From Alphaproteobacteria bacterium (GTDB lineage: Bacteria; Pseudomonadota; Alphaproteobacteria; Micavibrionales; Micavibrionaceae), in contig NVTV01000002.1 in NCBI GenBank assembly GCA_002401695.1, positions 124,001 through 188,000 of the forward strand: a stretch of 64,000 nucleotides of DNA. The letters run 5' to 3'. Under the pieces are notes generated by a model. The model was given only the letters and a program-made list of their open reading frames with translations. It had not been told where the DNA came from and made no database searches. Below are positions 8,874 to 16,776 of the stretch, one piece after another. The translations under genes were made by a program, and so were the position numbers. Each line of letters starts with the position of its first letter. The first letter of the stretch is position 1.

Positions 8874-9317
8874 AATGTATTGCCTCTCTGTTAGTCCGAT
8901 ACTAGTAGAGGCAAGTAAATACGAGTTTAATTATTGATAAAATTCGAAGTAATTCATAGTTTTACTTTGTCTTTTATTTGAACTGTATTTGTGTAAAGTT
9001 TTATCTATTTTATGTGAATCGTTTTAAATCAATAGCTTATGATTTTGCATGAGTATATTTATCGGGGAGTACTTGTATTCGTTCAGTGAACGTTGGAATA
9101 AAATATATGATTTAAGCCGCAGCATTGCGATATAAAAAGGAAGAGGAAGCTGTCAAACCTTAAAGGAATACGGCATTTTTCAAGAAAATTAAGAAATATT
9201 CGAAAGAATTACTCTTTATACGCCAGTCAACTAATACGCAAAGCCGTCGATGCGACAGCAATTTCGAAAGTAAAGCTAAAGGGTAGGGGGGGGGAATGGG
9301 GAGAGTAAGAGCGTGTC
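8874..9317. other. 444-base gap between an unknown gene and cheZ
   Basis: A/T-rich, with no gene visible on either strand. Two items stand out: a perfect 13-bp palindrome CGTTCAGTGAACG at 9080-9092, and a G-rich tract at about 9281-9301 (GGG, nine Gs, GGGG) on the plus strand, which could form a G-quadruplex just past the end of cheZ. The gap probably also holds the promoter of the 183-residue gene, but I cannot place it with confidence. Confidence 0.4.
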
Positions 9318-9938
9318 TTAGTCGAACAGGGCATCAATATCGCCCTGACTTGAGGCGTCTTTGACTTTTTCTTTAATGGCTTCTTTATTTGCCGTAACTT
9401 TTATGCCCAAAGTTTCAAATGTTGATTGAAGGCGGTCTTCAATGCCGTGAAGGTCATCCAGTGTGTTGCGTATTCTTTGCCCTGTACGATCTTGAAAGCT
9501 ACAGGCCATTAAGATGTCTTGAATTTCTTTTTCTATATTGGCGCGCAGGACATCTCTTGTTTTCTTTTTGCCCCAATCCGCTTCATTATTGATTTGTTCC
9601 ATAATATTGTCGGCGGCATCCATAATTTGATTCGCCGCGACTTCTGTTTCTTTTATAACGGATTCCAGCTCAACACCCGAATTTGCAGCAGAATCACCGG
9701 TGCCACTGTAATTAATCGCGCCAAGAACCTCTAGGATTTCAGAAAATCTATTGCTGATACCGTCTTCGGCCATGTCTGCTTGTTGTGCCGTCGCATTTAT
9801 TTCCATCGAAATTTCATCAAAGCGTCGCGCAATAAATGTTTCTAAAGTTGAGAGCTGGGCATTCACCGTATCAACGGTTTTATAGATATCGTCTTCTTGT
9901 TCCGGTTGAATGACGTTATCTTGTGCTGTTTCTGACAT
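9318..9938 (-). CDS. cheZ: CheZ-type phosphatase of CheY-P
   Basis: 206 residues, about the usual CheZ size (E. coli 214). Long helical segments (about 20-70 and 90-190) fit the CheZ four-helix bundle. The catalytic helix is 'ILMACSFQDRTGQRIRNTL', in which Asp150 and Gln154 occupy the positions of E. coli Asp143 and Gln147. The C-terminus 'SSQGDIDALFD' matches the CheY-binding tail typical of the family. CheZ would dephosphorylate CheY-P and end the motility signal in the cytosol. It lies alone, about 19 kb from the che operon at 26.5-32.5 kb. CheZ is common in gamma- and betaproteobacteria but is also known in some alphaproteobacteria. Confidence 0.85.
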   Translation of the reverse strand: MSETAQDNVIQPEQEDDIYKTVDTVNAQLSTLETFIARRFDEISMEINATAQQADMAEDGISNRFSEILEVLGAINYSGTGDSAANSGVELESVIKETEVAANQIMDAADNIMEQINNEADWGKKKTRDVLRANIEKEIQDILMACSFQDRTGQRIRNTLDDLHGIEDRLQSTFETLGIKVTANKEAIKEKVKDASSQGDIDALFD

Positions 9939-10054
9939 GATGTTCTCTATGTGTGTTTAATACGACAGGAAAGTATAGCAACGCAGTGGTTAATAAAGTA
10001 CTACATTCAAGGTAGAAGAAAAAGCTATCTTCTTGTTTTCCTGTGAATGCATAC

Positions 10055-11071
10055 TTATGTAGAGTGTAGAGGCTCATACAGATCAAAAACGTCAATAATT
10101 TCCAAAAGCTGCTCAATCTCTTTTTTACATCTCATCGCTTGTGATTTTGTTGTGACTGGCACAAATAGGCTTGAGGCTTCGAACATATCCGGTTCATAAG
10201 GGATCATCATGAAGACATATTTTTTACCGAATAACACGGCGGTTAAAGGCGAGTCATCGAAAACCTCTGACGTTTCTGACAGCTCTTTTAACAAACGATC
10301 GCCAATGATCAGCTCAGCACTTTCGGGTTTTGTGGAATAGATATCGAACTTATCCCATTCAGGATCAGAGACACTGATGTGAACTTCCTGCATTGTTTTC
10401 CAGCGTGTCTTTGAATAGGCCTTCACCATTTTGCTATTGGCGGTGATAATTGTATGGCCGTCTATAACGCTTTCCGGTGTTTCCAATAGGACAAATATGC
10501 CATCGAATAGCGGGGCGTCTTTTCGGTTTTTCGAGTAAAGCCGCGCTTCGGAGAATATAACTTTGACTCCCTTATATGTGCCCATAAAGCAATCTTCGGC
10601 CTCATATCTGTCATGCGCAGGGATAACCGCGAGCTTTCCGATGATTTTCGAACTAACGCCGCGTTCAGGGTGAAATTTTAGCCCATTGAGCGTTTTAGCA
10701 AGTTTTGGCATGAAAACTGTTTTATGTTCGCGAACATAGGTTTTCAATGGCCGTGCTGCCCAAACATGTAAAAATACAGGCGGGATAAGCGATAGTGCCA
10801 AAGACAAGACAGCGGGCAGAAGGATGGCTTGTACTAAAAAGAACCAGCCAAATCCGGCAACCCCTAAAAGAATGGAGAATATAGTCAGGTTCATTGAAAT
10901 AAAACTACGGGTGCGGTGTTGCCTCATACGATTGAGGCGCATTTCTTCCGATTCTGCAATTAAGGCATCAAGTCTTTTGCCAAATTTTCTGTCATCAATA
11001 CGACTCAGATCGCCATCGTCACTGTGCGTTTTTTTTCGTTTTTGTTTGGTTTTTATGCTCATAAAGACCAT
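10055..11071 (-). CDS. Membrane protein, DUF3137-like
   Basis: 338 residues: a basic N-terminus, two adjacent membrane segments (about 55-75 and 78-98), then a cytosolic beta-rich domain of about 200 residues containing 'EDCFMGTYKGVKVIFSEARLY' and 'APLFDGIFVLLETPES'. This arrangement, including the 'FDG.FV' segment, is what I know of DUF3137 proteins, whose function is undefined. A start at 11062 is equally possible (MSIKTKQ). Transcribed alone, it ends about 115 bases before cheZ begins, on the same strand. No enzymatic motif is visible. Confidence 0.55.
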   Translation of the reverse strand: MVFMSIKTKQKRKKTHSDDGDLSRIDDRKFGKRLDALIAESEEMRLNRMRQHRTRSFISMNLTIFSILLGVAGFGWFFLVQAILLPAVLSLALSLIPPVFLHVWAARPLKTYVREHKTVFMPKLAKTLNGLKFHPERGVSSKIIGKLAVIPAHDRYEAEDCFMGTYKGVKVIFSEARLYSKNRKDAPLFDGIFVLLETPESVIDGHTIITANSKMVKAYSKTRWKTMQEVHISVSDPEWDKFDIYSTKPESAELIIGDRLLKELSETSEVFDDSPLTAVLFGKKYVFMMIPYEPDMFEASSLFVPVTTKSQAMRCKKEIEQLLEIIDVFDLYEPLHST

Positions 11072-11142
11072 CTAAGCAGTCCACGCAACAGAGTGCAAGG
11101 ATTTTAGTCTTGTAGTCTAGTTTCTTCTGTCAGTATGTATGT

Positions 11143-11979
11143 TCACATTACATCTGCGAGGGGCTCGTACCAATCGCGGATCATCCCTGCTTCTTCGCGC
11201 GAAGGGTGATTAAAAGGACGTTTCAGCGCCGCCCCGAAATATGTTTTCACCAGATTTTGCCAATGTTCTTCAATATCGAGGTTATGATAGTTGCACCAGC
11301 TTTCGAACCAGCACGTGCCTGCGCGGACATGGGTGATTTCATCATCATGAATGATTGTCAGCATTTTTGCCGTCTTATCGTCATTTTGCTTGTTCATCAT
11401 GGCGATCATGTTGGGTGTAACATCAAGTCCGCGTGCCTCCAGAACCATGGGAACAATCGCGAGGCGCGCGGCAAAGTCATGGGCAGTTTTTTCGCTGGAT
11501 TCCCACAGGCTGTCATGGGCGGGTAAATCACCGTAGGCGGCGTTAAAATCGTTTAAACGCTCTACCAACATCAAAAAGTGTTTGGCTTCATCATCTGCAA
11601 CTTTTACCCAGTCATCAAAGAACGCTTTGGGCAGGGCAAAGCCTTTCTCTTGATTTTGATCGGAATAATTGGAAAACCGCGCCATAATATCCCATGCCAA
11701 ATCAATTGCGTTCAGCTCTATATGTGCAATCGCATGCAGAAGCGCAATTTTGGATTTGTCAGAGCCGGCCTTGCGACGTCTCGGCATGTTTTGCGGGGCG
11801 CGTAATTCTGGCTTATCGGGGCGTGCAGGGCGGGCGGGCATATCTGTGGCCGTTCCGATCTCTGTGATTCTACCATCGCGCCAGTTTTGCGCATGTATTC
11901 TTGTTTTGTTTGCTTTTTTGATCGGGTCTGCACATCGAAGTATGTCTATGGCGCAGGCGCATAATGTGGGTGTCGCCAT
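11143..11979 (-). CDS. DUF455 family ferritin-like protein
   Basis: 278 residues. From residue 85 a helical bundle carries the repeated metal-ligand pattern of ferritin-like di-iron proteins: 'LLHAIAHIELNAIDLAWD' (E..H-type pair), 'DDWVKVADDEAKHFLMLVERL' (E..H), 'PMVLEARGLDVTP' (E) and 'IIHDDEITHVRAGTCWFESW' (E..H). This is the DUF455 arrangement, related to the tRNA hydroxylase MiaE superfamily. The N-terminal 60 residues are a Pro/Arg-rich linker. The likely role is an iron-dependent oxidase or hydroxylase in the cytosol; the substrate is unknown. Single gene with no obvious operon partners. Confidence 0.85.
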   Translation of the reverse strand: MATPTLCACAIDILRCADPIKKANKTRIHAQNWRDGRITEIGTATDMPARPARPDKPELRAPQNMPRRRKAGSDKSKIALLHAIAHIELNAIDLAWDIMARFSNYSDQNQEKGFALPKAFFDDWVKVADDEAKHFLMLVERLNDFNAAYGDLPAHDSLWESSEKTAHDFAARLAIVPMVLEARGLDVTPNMIAMMNKQNDDKTAKMLTIIHDDEITHVRAGTCWFESWCNYHNLDIEEHWQNLVKTYFGAALKRPFNHPSREEAGMIRDWYEPLADVM

Positions 11980-12118
11980 GGTTGTTTCAATCTGATAAGT
12001 ATTTTGTAAATTATGTTATATAATTTCTCTTAATGGTGTGTTTTTTGTTCATAAATGAGGGCTGCAAGAACGGAAGGGGTCATATGCAAAAACTATATAG
12101 CATATTGTGCATTTTTTA

Positions 12119-12147
12119 TTGCTTTTTCTGATTTTGAAGACTATAAA
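12119..12147 (+). promoter_or_regulatory. Sigma-70-like promoter for the candidate small RNA
   Basis: TTGCTT (12119-12124), a 17-base spacer and TATAAA (12142-12147), an ideal spacing. Transcription would begin near 12154, right at the base of the hairpin that ends at 12213. No protein-coding gene follows on this strand, so the promoter would serve only the short RNA. Confidence 0.45.
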
Positions 12148-12149
12148 GC

Positions 12150-12213
12150 AATCCTCTCCTGGCCGCCGATATCCCCCCCACACACTCCCTTTGGCGGTCG
12201 GGAGTCTTTTTTT
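12150..12213 (+). ncRNA. Candidate ~60-nt RNA: terminator hairpin with C-rich loop
   Basis: A 12-bp stem (CTCCTGGCCGCC at 12156-12167 with GGCGGTCGGGAG at 12193-12204, two wobble/mismatch positions) encloses a 25-base loop with seven consecutive Cs and CUCCC, then a run of eight Ts. No gene precedes it on this strand, but a well-spaced promoter does. C-rich loops able to pair with Shine-Dalgarno sequences are known in alphaproteobacterial trans-acting small RNAs, so that role is a fair inference. It ends one base past the stop of the opposite-strand lipoprotein gene. The fallback reading is an orphan terminator. Confidence 0.5.
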
Positions 12214-12406
12214 AATTCAGATCACTTAGATTCTGTGCATCATTTAAAAGCATGACGGGTACGTTTTGCATTGTGCCGTCATCATTGAATTTTGCACCAC
12301 TTTTTATAATCTTAACGGGCAGCCGTGCAACCCCGCCAAGAAGCTTTCCTGCTGATCCACAAGAACATAAAGAAAATGTCATACATATTAGAATGATAAA
12401 TCGCAT
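12212..12406 (-). CDS. Small lipoprotein (64 residues)
   Basis: A short protein with an N-terminal hydrophobic segment and lipobox 'FSLCSCG' (Cys at about residue 14 or 16), so it should be exported and lipidated. The remaining 48 residues include 'GKLLGGVARLPVKIIKSGAKF'. No ribosome site is evident, but the start is 36 bases downstream of another tiny lipoprotein gene on the same strand, which suggests a two-gene unit. Its stop abuts the T-run of the convergent RNA hairpin. Function unknown. Confidence 0.55.
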   Translation of the reverse strand: MRFIILICMTFSLCSCGSAGKLLGGVARLPVKIIKSGAKFNDDGTMQNVPVMLLNDAQNLSDLN

Positions 12407-12441
12407 AAGCAGGGAGACTTTCTTTTGTGCCTTAGAGTGGG

Positions 12442-12555
12442 TTATTTAGGCGTTAATTTCTGAAAAATACTAGAAGTTTTTTTTGCGCCATATCTCTCTG
12501 CATGTTCGCAAGACGATAGCGTCAAAAGGGTAATCAACAAGAGTGCCGTTTTCAT
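12442..12555 (-). CDS. Tiny lipoprotein (37 residues)
   Basis: Found by reading below the usual size cut-off. It begins MKTALLLITLLTLSSC, a textbook lipoprotein signal peptide with lipobox LSSC; the mature part is only about 22 residues, basic and hydrophilic, ending KLTPK. A purine-rich GAAGAAAACACG stretch precedes the ATG. It is followed by a second small lipoprotein 36 bases on. This size and design resemble entericidin-like or other small envelope lipoproteins, but no specific family is recognised. Confidence 0.55.
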   Translation of the reverse strand: MKTALLLITLLTLSSCEHAERYGAKKTSSIFQKLTPK

Positions 12556-12719
12556 CGTGTTTTCTTCTTCTCAAATGTAAATAATGTATGTTTTCTTTTG
12601 TACAGGGTGATAACGCCTAGATCAAGGGGGTGGTCTCTGGTTTTACTCCCTCGTTGCAGCAGATTTTCCGTGATGGCAGTTCGGAGGCGTTCTTTGTATT
12701 AGGCAAGGTGTGGGGTGTT

Positions 12720-13181
12720 TTAATCAAAGGCTAAGAATAGGAGGGGCGTGAATATAAAAAAGATGAAGATAAGAATGCTTAAAGTTTTTATGATGATGCT
12801 TTTGTGAAAAACAAATGTCCAGAAAAAGGAGCTGAATAGCGCGCCTGCGAATGCTCCTAAAGGTGCGGTAAGTGTTATTATGTTCCATGTTTGTACTATG
12901 TTGGTATTTACAAAGAAGCCTGCAAGAAAGGCGATGATTGGCAGCGCAGCAGCACCGAGAATAATGCCTGCACCAGTGTAAAGCCAAGAAGAGTTTTTTC
13001 CTGTTTTGAGAGAGTATATATATAGTGGAATGGCGCTTGCGCAATAAGTGAATAAAATCGCAGAGAATATTATACCGCCGTTTTTCATACCTAAAGATGG
13101 AGATAGGCAAATCATTGGAATCAGGATGGCGAAGGCGACGTTTAGTGTTTTTAAGATGAAGCCACCGTACTTCTTCATCAC
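12720..13181 (-). CDS. Polytopic membrane protein, unknown (153 residues)
   Basis: About five hydrophobic segments (roughly 9-27, 36-55, 66-90, 98-118 and 128-150) with few charges; an integral inner-membrane protein. It starts inside the stop of lepA (four-base overlap, ATGA), so it is translationally coupled to that GTPase gene. I do not recognise a family and see no catalytic motif. The gap to the tiny lipoprotein genes downstream (12556-12719) holds nothing I can name. Confidence 0.6.
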   Translation of the reverse strand: MMKKYGGFILKTLNVAFAILIPMICLSPSLGMKNGGIIFSAILFTYCASAIPLYIYSLKTGKNSSWLYTGAGIILGAAALPIIAFLAGFFVNTNIVQTWNIITLTAPLGAFAGALFSSFFWTFVFHKSIIIKTLSILIFIFFIFTPLLFLAFD

Positions 13182-14989
13182 TTATCATCGCCCATTTTAA
13201 GCGCAGCAATAAACGCGCTTTGGGGGATGTTGACGTTGCCGTATTGGCGCATTTTGGCTTTACCCTTTTTCTGCTTATCCAACAGCTTTTTCTTACGCGA
13301 TACATCACCGCCATAACATTTCGCGGTCACGTCTTTACGCATCGCGGAGACATTCTCCCGCGCGATGATTTTCCCGCCAATCGCTGCTTGAATAGCGATT
13401 TTAAACATTTGGCGGGGGATCAGGGTTTTCAGACGCTCACACAGGCCGCGCCCACGCATCTCTGCGCTGGATCGATGCACAATCATGGCTAGCGCATCAA
13501 CAGATTCGTCATTCACGCGGATATCCAGTTTCACCAGATCATTTTCACCATAACCATCCAGCTCATAATCAAAGCTGGCATAGCCTTTGGACAGGGATTT
13601 TAGGCGATCATAGAAATCAAATACGACCTCGTTCAACGGCAAGCGGTAAACCAGCATCGCGCGCGATCCCGCATAGGTCAGGTCAATTTGCACGCCGCGT
13701 CGATCCTGACACAGCTTTAATAATCCACCCAGATATTCATCGGGGACAAGGATCGTCGCCTTGATCCATGGCTCCTCAATCGAGGCGATTTTAACGATGT
13801 CCGGCATGTCGACAGGGTTATACATTTCGATCACATCGCCGTTATTCATATTGATGCGGTAAACCACGCTGGGTGCGGTGGGGATTAAGTCTAGGTCGAA
13901 CTCGCGCTCCAGACGTTCTTGAATAATCTCCATATGCAATAGACCCAAAAACCCACAACGGAAACCAAGCCCTAGAGCTTGCGAACTTTCCGCTTCGTAA
14001 TGCAGCGACGCATCGTTCAAGCGTATACGCCCCAAAGAATCGCGCAGCTTTTCAAATTCGCTGGCATCCGCAGGATAGAACGAGCAAAACACCATCGGCA
14101 CGCTTGGCTTGAAACCTTTAAGGGCGATTTCGCACGGCTTGCGGTCATCGGTGATGGTGTCACCGACATTTGTTTCGCTGATATCCTTGATGCTGGCGGT
14201 GATAAAACCCATTTCACCGGGGCCTAGCTCCTCCAGCTCTACTTTTTTCGGAGTAAATATACCAACGCGGTCAATATCGCGGGTTGCGCCGTTGCTCATG
14301 AAGCGGATTTTCTGACCCTTGCGCAGTGTGCCGTCAATGACGCGCACCAGAACAACAACGCCCAGATAAACGTCATACCAACTATCCACCAGCAAAGCCC
14401 TTGTCGGCTTTTCAATATCGCCTTCATGCGGCGGGGGCAGGGTGGCGACGATGGCTTCAAGCAAATCGTCAATGCCCTCACCGGACTTGCCGGAGCAGGG
14501 CACAGCATCACTCGCATCCAGACCAATCACATCTTCAATCTGTCTTTTTGCATTCTCGACATCGGCGGCGGGCAGGTCGATTTTATTAATCGCGCAGACA
14601 ATCTCATGTTCATTATCCAACGCCTGATAAACATTGGCCAGCGTTTGCGCTTCAACACCTTGCGATGCATCCACAACCAAAATTGACCCCTCACAAGAGG
14701 CGAGAGAGCGTGATACTTCATACGCAAAATCGACATGTCCCGGCGTATCCATTAAATTCAGCTGATATTCAATGCCGTTTTTGGCGGTGTATTCCAGGCG
14801 CACGGTTTGTGCCTTGATGGTGATACCGCGCTCGCGCTCAATATCCATGTTATCCAGCACTTGCTCTTGCATTTCGCGCTCTTCCAAGCCGCCGCATGTC
14901 TGGATTAAACGGTCAGCGAGGGTGGATTTCCCATGATCGATATGTGCGATAATGGCGAAGTTACGGATGTGTTCTAATTTTTTGCTCAT
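13178..14989 (-). CDS. lepA: Elongation factor 4 (LepA)
   Basis: 603 residues, normal for EF4. A ribosome-associated translational GTPase that back-translocates or remodels ribosomes. GTPase motifs: '[14 protein letters not shown]' (G1), '[12 protein letters not shown]' (G2), '[12 protein letters not shown]' (G3) and '[12 protein letters not shown]' (G4). The unique LepA C-terminal domain is present ('[24 protein letters not shown]' region and '[25 protein letters not shown]' region), intact to the end. A four-base overlap couples it to a small membrane protein gene. Confidence 0.98.
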   Translation of the reverse strand: MSKKLEHIRNFAIIAHIDHGKSTLADRLIQTCGGLEEREMQEQVLDNMDIERERGITIKAQTVRLEYTAKNGIEYQLNLMDTPGHVDFAYEVSRSLASCEGSILVVDASQGVEAQTLANVYQALDNEHEIVCAINKIDLPAADVENAKRQIEDVIGLDASDAVPCSGKSGEGIDDLLEAIVATLPPPHEGDIEKPTRALLVDSWYDVYLGVVVLVRVIDGTLRKGQKIRFMSNGATRDIDRVGIFTPKKVELEELGPGEMGFITASIKDISETNVGDTITDDRKPCEIALKGFKPSVPMVFCSFYPADASEFEKLRDSLGRIRLNDASLHYEAESSQALGLGFRCGFLGLLHMEIIQERLEREFDLDLIPTAPSVVYRINMNNGDVIEMYNPVDMPDIVKIASIEEPWIKATILVPDEYLGGLLKLCQDRRGVQIDLTYAGSRAMLVYRLPLNEVVFDFYDRLKSLSKGYASFDYELDGYGENDLVKLDIRVNDESVDALAMIVHRSSAEMRGRGLCERLKTLIPRQMFKIAIQAAIGGKIIARENVSAMRKDVTAKCYGGDVSRKKKLLDKQKKGKAKMRQYGNVNIPQSAFIAALKMGDDK

Positions 14990-15103
14990 AGCCTTTCTTA
15001 TAAAGGGGTGCAGGGGAAAAGGGAACGGGTTTTATTATCTTTTTATTGCTGTATAGATTGTTTATTCTCATTTATGATAATCTCGGGATAAGGAGAGCCT
15101 AAT

Positions 15104-15400
15104 ATGTCAGATGAACAATCACCACGCGAACCCGTTTTGAAGCCTAAGGATGAGGCGAAGTTTAAGGCCGTGCGTCGTAAAGCGCCCGTAAATCCGGAGG
15201 ATCATGATCCGGTTTTAATGTCGGAAGGCTATCATCATCAAAAAGTAAAACCACCATATTTTATGATTGCGCTTGTCTTGTGTGGTGTGGTGCTTGCCTG
15301 CTGGAAAATCTGGATGTTTGGCAGTATTGAGGAAATAGATAGACAGCGTAAACAGGCGCAGATCATAGCTCAGGACACTGCGGCGAAAATACGGCGTTAG
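15104..15400 (+). CDS. Small single-span membrane protein (98 residues)
   Basis: Starts after a good ribosome site (AAGGAG, 8 bases before ATG). The hydrophilic N-terminal half (about 1-50) is rich in Lys/Glu/Pro with a His pair ('EGYHHQKVK'). One membrane helix follows at about 53-72 ('FMIALVLCGVVLACWKIWMF'), then a short charged C-terminal helix. No family recognised. It is convergent with the unknown operon at 15.5-24.8 kb; the 170 bases between contain that operon's terminator. Confidence 0.6.
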   Translation: MSDEQSPREPVLKPKDEAKFKAVRRKAPVNPEDHDPVLMSEGYHHQKVKPPYFMIALVLCGVVLACWKIWMFGSIEEIDRQRKQAQIIAQDTAAKIRR

Positions 15401-15516
15401 TTATAATGAAGATTGAATATTGCGTTTTGAACAGTACCGTATCACCTGTGGTTTTAGAGGATAAAGTTCAGTGCGCGTGGGGTAGTATAAAGACTATGTC
15501 TTATGTTTTCAGGCAT

Positions 15517-15540
15517 AAAAAATAGGCGAAAAAAATCGCC
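15517..15540 (-). terminator. Rho-independent terminator of the unknown operon
   Basis: Read on the minus strand, GGCGA-TTTTTT-TCGCC (15525-15540) forms a 5-bp G/C stem extended by A/T, followed by TATTTTTTA. It sits 33 bases after the stop of the last, 56-residue gene, marking the operon's 3' end. Confidence 0.7.
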
Positions 15541-15562
15541 CATCTTCAAAATTACACTAGAA

Positions 15563-15578
15563 ATGTAAATATTTACAT
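15563..15578. repeat. Perfect 16-bp palindrome ATGTAAATATTTACAT
   Basis: The palindrome spans the stop codon of the 56-residue gene. It could be an operator, an RNA hairpin, or chance in A/T-rich DNA. Confidence 0.5.
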
Positions 15579-15743
15579 ATTGAAGCCGCCTGCAGCAGGA
15601 CCTTCGTTTGAGAAGTTCGCTTCGTTTTCTGCGCCGATAGAGCCATTAAAATCTATCTCTGTTGACACGCGCAAATCTGCGGCAGTAAAAGCACTTGCCA
15701 GTTCTGTCGCTTTAGTCGCTCCAAATGTTCCTGTTAAAGTCAT
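15573..15743 (-). CDS. 56-residue protein, last gene of the unknown operon
   Basis: A short gene with a clear ribosome site (AAGGAG, 10 bases before the ATG at 15743). The protein starts MTLTGTFGATKATELASAF, continues with an acidic, Asn/Gly/Ala-rich second half and ends 'GPAAGGFNM'. There is no membrane segment and no cysteine. It lies 66 bases after the 136-residue gene and just before the operon terminator, so it is cotranscribed with the unknown proteins. Small size, no charge clusters and the terminal Gly-rich tail would suit a secreted or structural subunit; that is speculation. Confidence 0.6.
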   Translation of the reverse strand: MTLTGTFGATKATELASAFTAADLRVSTEIDFNGSIGAENEANFSNEGPAAGGFNM

Positions 15744-15809
15744 TATTTTTACACTCCTTTTATATTATTCAACCAATTCACTCTTGCCCACTATACGTAG
15801 ATCTTATAT

Positions 15810-16202
15810 TTATTTCCCGTGGAGGATGAGGGGGACATAAGTACCTTCTTTTGCACCACCTGTATCATCATCCAGCAAAATCATTAACATTTGATGAGTA
15901 TTTTGCATATACTTGGACATTTCCTTTGTAAGGTCAACTCCCGCATTACGCATCTCACCGCAGTCTAAGACAAAATCAAGCTTGTAAGTGTCTAAGTCAA
16001 ATTCAAGCCAAGCAATATCATTTCTAAACGGTTTATTATAAAATACGGCACAACGTCCATCTTCTTTTACCGCGACTTCGATATGAAGTTTGCTATTTTC
16101 ATCAACACCATAGACAAAATCGGTTAAGTTACCATTGTCTGGAATTTCACCACTTTGTCTTGTATGTTCACTCATCGTCTCATTTCTTTTACTTGTCTCC
16201 AT
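15810..16202 (-). CDS. Unknown-operon protein, ~130 residues (paralogue of the 161-residue protein)
   Basis: Soluble acidic protein. Start choice is uncertain: ATG at 16202 (METSKR, weak GGAAAAG upstream), ATG at 16175 (MSEHTR) or TTG at 16220. The core, about 100 residues, is predicted beta-rich then helical: 'LTDFVYGVDE', 'IAWLEFDLDTYKLDFVL', 'KYMQNTHQMLMILLDD', 'TYVPLIL'. The pattern [IL]-x-[FW]-LE-[FY]-D-x-[DE]-T followed by L[FM]I and VPL is shared with the upstream 161-residue protein, so the two look like diverged duplicates. No known family is recognised. It lies 22 bases or more after that paralogue in the same operon. Confidence 0.65.
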   Translation of the reverse strand: METSKRNETMSEHTRQSGEIPDNGNLTDFVYGVDENSKLHIEVAVKEDGRCAVFYNKPFRNDIAWLEFDLDTYKLDFVLDCGEMRNAGVDLTKEMSKYMQNTHQMLMILLDDDTGGAKEGTYVPLILHGK

Positions 16203-16242
16203 TATATAACGCTTTTCCAAAAAAAGCCCGATTTTTTTTTAC

Positions 16243-16728
16243 TTAATTCAAAGTTTTTTGTATTTCCGGTGCTTTAATTTTTAAGGGGACTTCAAACCCG
16301 TCAATAGCTTGTCCATCTTTTGTTCGAATGATGAATAAATTTTGTTCTTTCGCGATATAAGGGCGAACGAGCCATTGAATTTTACTTCCTAAATCAAAGC
16401 GTTGGCGGTCATTTGTATGAACTGTAATGCGCTGTGTTTCGTGATCATATTCCAGAAAATCAATGGTACAGTTCAATTCCGGTGCGTGAAAAATATAGTT
16501 TATCCCGCGTTCTCTGTCGCAATAAATGTCAAAATCGGTAGGATTATTGAACAAGCGTGTGCGACCCGCACCAAAACCCGCGCCCCAATCATCTCCCATA
16601 TTGGGAGGGGCGCTTGGTGTTACTTTTTCTTTATTTTCTTCTTCCTCGGACATAATCAGACTCGCCAGAAATGGCATATTTGTGAAGTGTTCAGAGCCAT
16701 CATAGCGGTTAACACTTAACAAAATCAT
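16243..16728 (-). CDS. Unknown-operon protein, 161 residues
   Basis: The start at 16728 has a good AGGAG site 7 bases upstream. An N-terminal region of about 60 residues includes a Glu-rich run and Pro/Gly-rich segment ('APPNMGDDWGAGFGAGRTRLF'). A folded domain from about 62 follows: 'TDFDIYCDRERGINYIF', 'IDFLEYDHETQRITVHT', 'YIAKEQNLFIIRTKDG', 'FEVPLKI'. This domain aligns by eye with the next gene's product, suggesting gene duplication. No membrane segment, signal peptide or known catalytic motif. It sits 48 bases after the 1632-residue gene. Function unknown. Confidence 0.7.
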   Translation of the reverse strand: MILLSVNRYDGSEHFTNMPFLASLIMSEEEENKEKVTPSAPPNMGDDWGAGFGAGRTRLFNNPTDFDIYCDRERGINYIFHAPELNCTIDFLEYDHETQRITVHTNDRQRFDLGSKIQWLVRPYIAKEQNLFIIRTKDGQAIDGFEVPLKIKAPEIQKTLN

Positions 16729-16776
16729 AACATTACTCCTGTGAAAGGGGAAGTCATAACCGATTCGCTCCGATTA

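Noticed and set aside
12055-12255. 66-codon plus-strand frame spanning the small-RNA hairpin
   Set aside because: It crosses a strong terminator hairpin with T-run and has no ribosome site; the RNA interpretation fits better.
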